From: Luteipulveratus flavus
GTDB lineage: Bacteria > Actinomycetota > Actinomycetes > Actinomycetales > Dermatophilaceae
Direction: 5' to 3'
Assembly (NCBI RefSeq): GCF_029439465.1
Contig: NZ_JAROAV010000028.1
Span: 248,001 to 312,000, forward strand
DNA: 64,000 nt
The notes under the pieces are model-generated. The model did no database searches, was not told where the DNA came from, and saw nothing but the letters and a program-made list of their open reading frames with translations. How positions within the stretch are numbered: the stretch's first letter is position 1; every line of letters begins with the position of its first letter. The position numbers and the translations under genes were made by a program. Below are positions 62,431-64,000 of the stretch, piece by piece.

Positions 62431-64000
62431 ATGCCGGACGGACCCCTGATCGTGCAGAGCGACAAGACCGTGCTGCTGGAGGTCGATCACCCGCAGGCCG
62501 AGGAGGCCCGCCGGGCGATCGCGTCGTTCGCCGAGCTGGAGCGGGCGCCGGAGCATGTGCACACCTACCGCGTCACGCCGCTCGGCCTGTGGAACGCCCG
62601 CGCGGCCGGGCACGACGCCGAGCAGGTCGTCGACGCGCTCATCCGCTTCTCCCGCTACCCCGTCCCGAACGCGCTGCTGGTCGACGTCGCCGAGACGATG
62701 GCCCGGTACGGCCGCCTGCGCCTGGAGAAGGACGGCGACCGGCTGACCCTGGTCACCACCGACAAGCCGGTGCTGGAGGAGATCCTGCGGCACAAGAAGA
62801 TCCAGCCGCTCGTCGGCGACCGCCTGGACGAGCACACCGTGATCGTGCACAACTCCGACCGCGGCGCGATCAAGCAGCAGCTCATCAAGGTCGGCTGGCC
62901 GGCCGAGGACCTGGCCGGGTACGTCGACGGCGAGGCCCACGCGATCGGGCTGGAACAGGACGGCTGGTCCCTGCGGCCCTACCAGCAGCAGGCGGTCGAC
63001 GGGTTCTGGCACGGCGGCTCCGGCGTCGTCGTCCTGCCCTGCGGCGCCGGCAAGACGCTGGTCGGCGCGGGCGCCATGGCGCAGGCGAGTGCGACCACGC
63101 TGATCCTGGTCACCAACACCGTCAGCGCCCGGCAGTGGCGTGACGAGCTGCTGCGCCGGACGACGCTGACCGAGGAGGAGATCGGCGAGTACTCCGGCGC
63201 GCGCAAGGAGATCCGCCCGGTCACCATCGCGACGTACCAGGTCCTCACGCACAAGCGGAAGGGCGTCCACCCCCACCTGGAGCTGCTGGACGCGCGCGAC
63301 TGGGGCCTCATCGTGTACGACGAGGTGCACCTGCTGCCCGCGCCCATTTTCCGGATGACCGCCGACCTGCAGGCCCGCCGCCGGCTCGGCCTCACCGCGA
63401 CGCTCGTACGCGAGGACGGCCGCGAGTCCGACGTCTTCAGCCTGATCGGGCCCAAGCGGTACGACGCACCGTGGAAGGACATCGAGGCGCAGGGCTACAT
63501 CGCGCCGGCCGACTGCGTCGAGGTCCGCGTGACGCTCTCGGAGTCGGACCGGATGGCGTACGCGACGACCGAGCCCGAGGAGCGGTACCGGTTCGCCTCC
63601 TCCGCGACCGTGAAGGACCCGGTCGTGGAGCAGCTGGTCGAGCGGCACCGCGGTGAGCCGACCCTGGTCATCGGCCAGTACCTCGACCAGCTCGAGACCC
63701 TCGCGAACCGCCTCGACGCCGACCTCATCACCGGCGAGACGACCGTCGCCGTCCGGCAGAAGCTGTTCCAGCAGTTCCGCGACGGCGAGATCAGCACGCT
63801 GGTGGTCTCCAAGGTCGCGAACTTCTCCATCGACCTGCCCGAGGCATCGGTCGCGATCCAGGTGTCGGGCACGTTCGGCTCCCGCCAGGAGGAGGCCCAG
63901 CGCCTCGGCCGGGTGCTGCGGCCCAAGGGCGACGGACGGACGGCGCACTTCTACACGGTGGTCGCCCGCGACACGGTGGACGCCGACTTCGCCGCCCACC
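62431..64000 (+). CDS. XPB/Rad25-type DNA repair helicase (3' end cut by window)
   Basis: This is a superfamily 2 helicase of the XPB (ERCC3) family, with 523 codons visible out of a usual 545-550. Marks are LRPYQQQAVDGF (Q-type motif), Walker A PCGAGKT, motif II VYDEVHLLPA (DEVH), motif III GLTATLVREDG, and motif VI RLGRVLRPKGDG. Archaeal and bacterial XPBs unwind DNA 3' to 5' and act in repair. AGGAG lies 6 bases before the ATG at 62431. The usual neighbour, the helicase-associated protein, is at 53135-55348 rather than adjacent. Confidence 0.95.
   Translation, partial: MPDGPLIVQSDKTVLLEVDHPQAEEARRAIASFAELERAPEHVHTYRVTPLGLWNARAAGHDAEQVVDALIRFSRYPVPNALLVDVAETMARYGRLRLEKDGDRLTLVTTDKPVLEEILRHKKIQPLVGDRLDEHTVIVHNSDRGAIKQQLIKVGWPAEDLAGYVDGEAHAIGLEQDGWSLRPYQQQAVDGFWHGGSGVVVLPCGAGKTLVGAGAMAQASATTLILVTNTVSARQWRDELLRRTTLTEEEIGEYSGARKEIRPVTIATYQVLTHKRKGVHPHLELLDARDWGLIVYDEVHLLPAPIFRMTADLQARRRLGLTATLVREDGRESDVFSLIGPKRYDAPWKDIEAQGYIAPADCVEVRVTLSESDRMAYATTEPEERYRFASSATVKDPVVEQLVERHRGEPTLVIGQYLDQLETLANRLDADLITGETTVAVRQKLFQQFRDGEISTLVVSKVANFSIDLPEASVAIQVSGTFGSRQEEAQRLGRVLRPKGDGRTAHFYTVVARDTVDADFAAH

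Overview
The window is very GC-rich DNA from an actinobacterium (Actinomycetota). Support comes from the strong third-position G/C bias, many GTG starts, several leaderless-looking promoters, menaquinone genes beside a proton-pumping NADH dehydrogenase operon, an Eis-like acetyltransferase, a SARP regulator and a bacterial XPB helicase. The genus cannot be read from the sequence.

Layout. (1) 1-13080 is respiratory and core metabolism: nuoFEDCBA (minus strand, nuoF cut by the window edge), a geranylgeranyl/menaquinone reductase-type flavoprotein, menG, isochorismate synthase, an Eis-like acetyltransferase, menD and nagA. (2) 13104-44521 is a nonribosomal peptide biosynthetic gene cluster. It holds a SARP activator, a divergent two-component pair, a PPTase, an MbtH protein, a DrrAB-like ABC exporter, an MMPL exporter and two NRPSs. 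It also holds SbnA/SbnB/SbnI-like enzymes for L-2,3-diaminopropionate (Dap) and a carrier-protein side pathway (ATP-grasp ligase, ACP, PLP decarboxylase, acyl-CoA dehydrogenase and two thiolase-fold proteins). (3) 44526-50914 holds aldose epimerase, acyl-CoA synthetase, a sugar transporter, and an MFS exporter with its ArsR-like regulator. (4) 51039-52975 is a caspase plus EACC1-like pair, probably a conflict or cell-death module. (5) 53135-64000 holds a helicase-associated protein, an M13 peptidase, a membrane protein, an AT-richer orphan ParA-like gene, HMG-CoA-lyase, a DUF3800 protein followed by a large hairpin, and the 5' nine-tenths of XPB helicase.

How the cluster may work (inference). 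NRPS-1 is C-A-T-E-C-T and NRPS-2 is C-A-T-C-A-T-TE. The first condensation domain resembles those that accept an acyl group from a free carrier protein. The stand-alone ACP with its ATP-grasp ligase and decarboxylase, a set similar in composition to butirosin BtrI/BtrJ/BtrK, could supply that group, for example an omega-amino acyl unit. The first adenylation domain has the pocket D-V-W-E-M-T-A-D-D-K, close to Dab/Orn pockets but with a bulky Trp, which fits the shorter diamino acid Dap. The next module lacks an adenylation domain.

The clearest regulatory signal is three sites (upstream of the KASIII-like operon, of sbnB and of mbtH). Each has three GTCA-type heptamers at exactly 11-bp intervals, ending exactly 8 bp before a candidate -10. 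This is the hallmark arrangement of SARP binding sites, so the cluster-encoded SARP probably drives all three operons.
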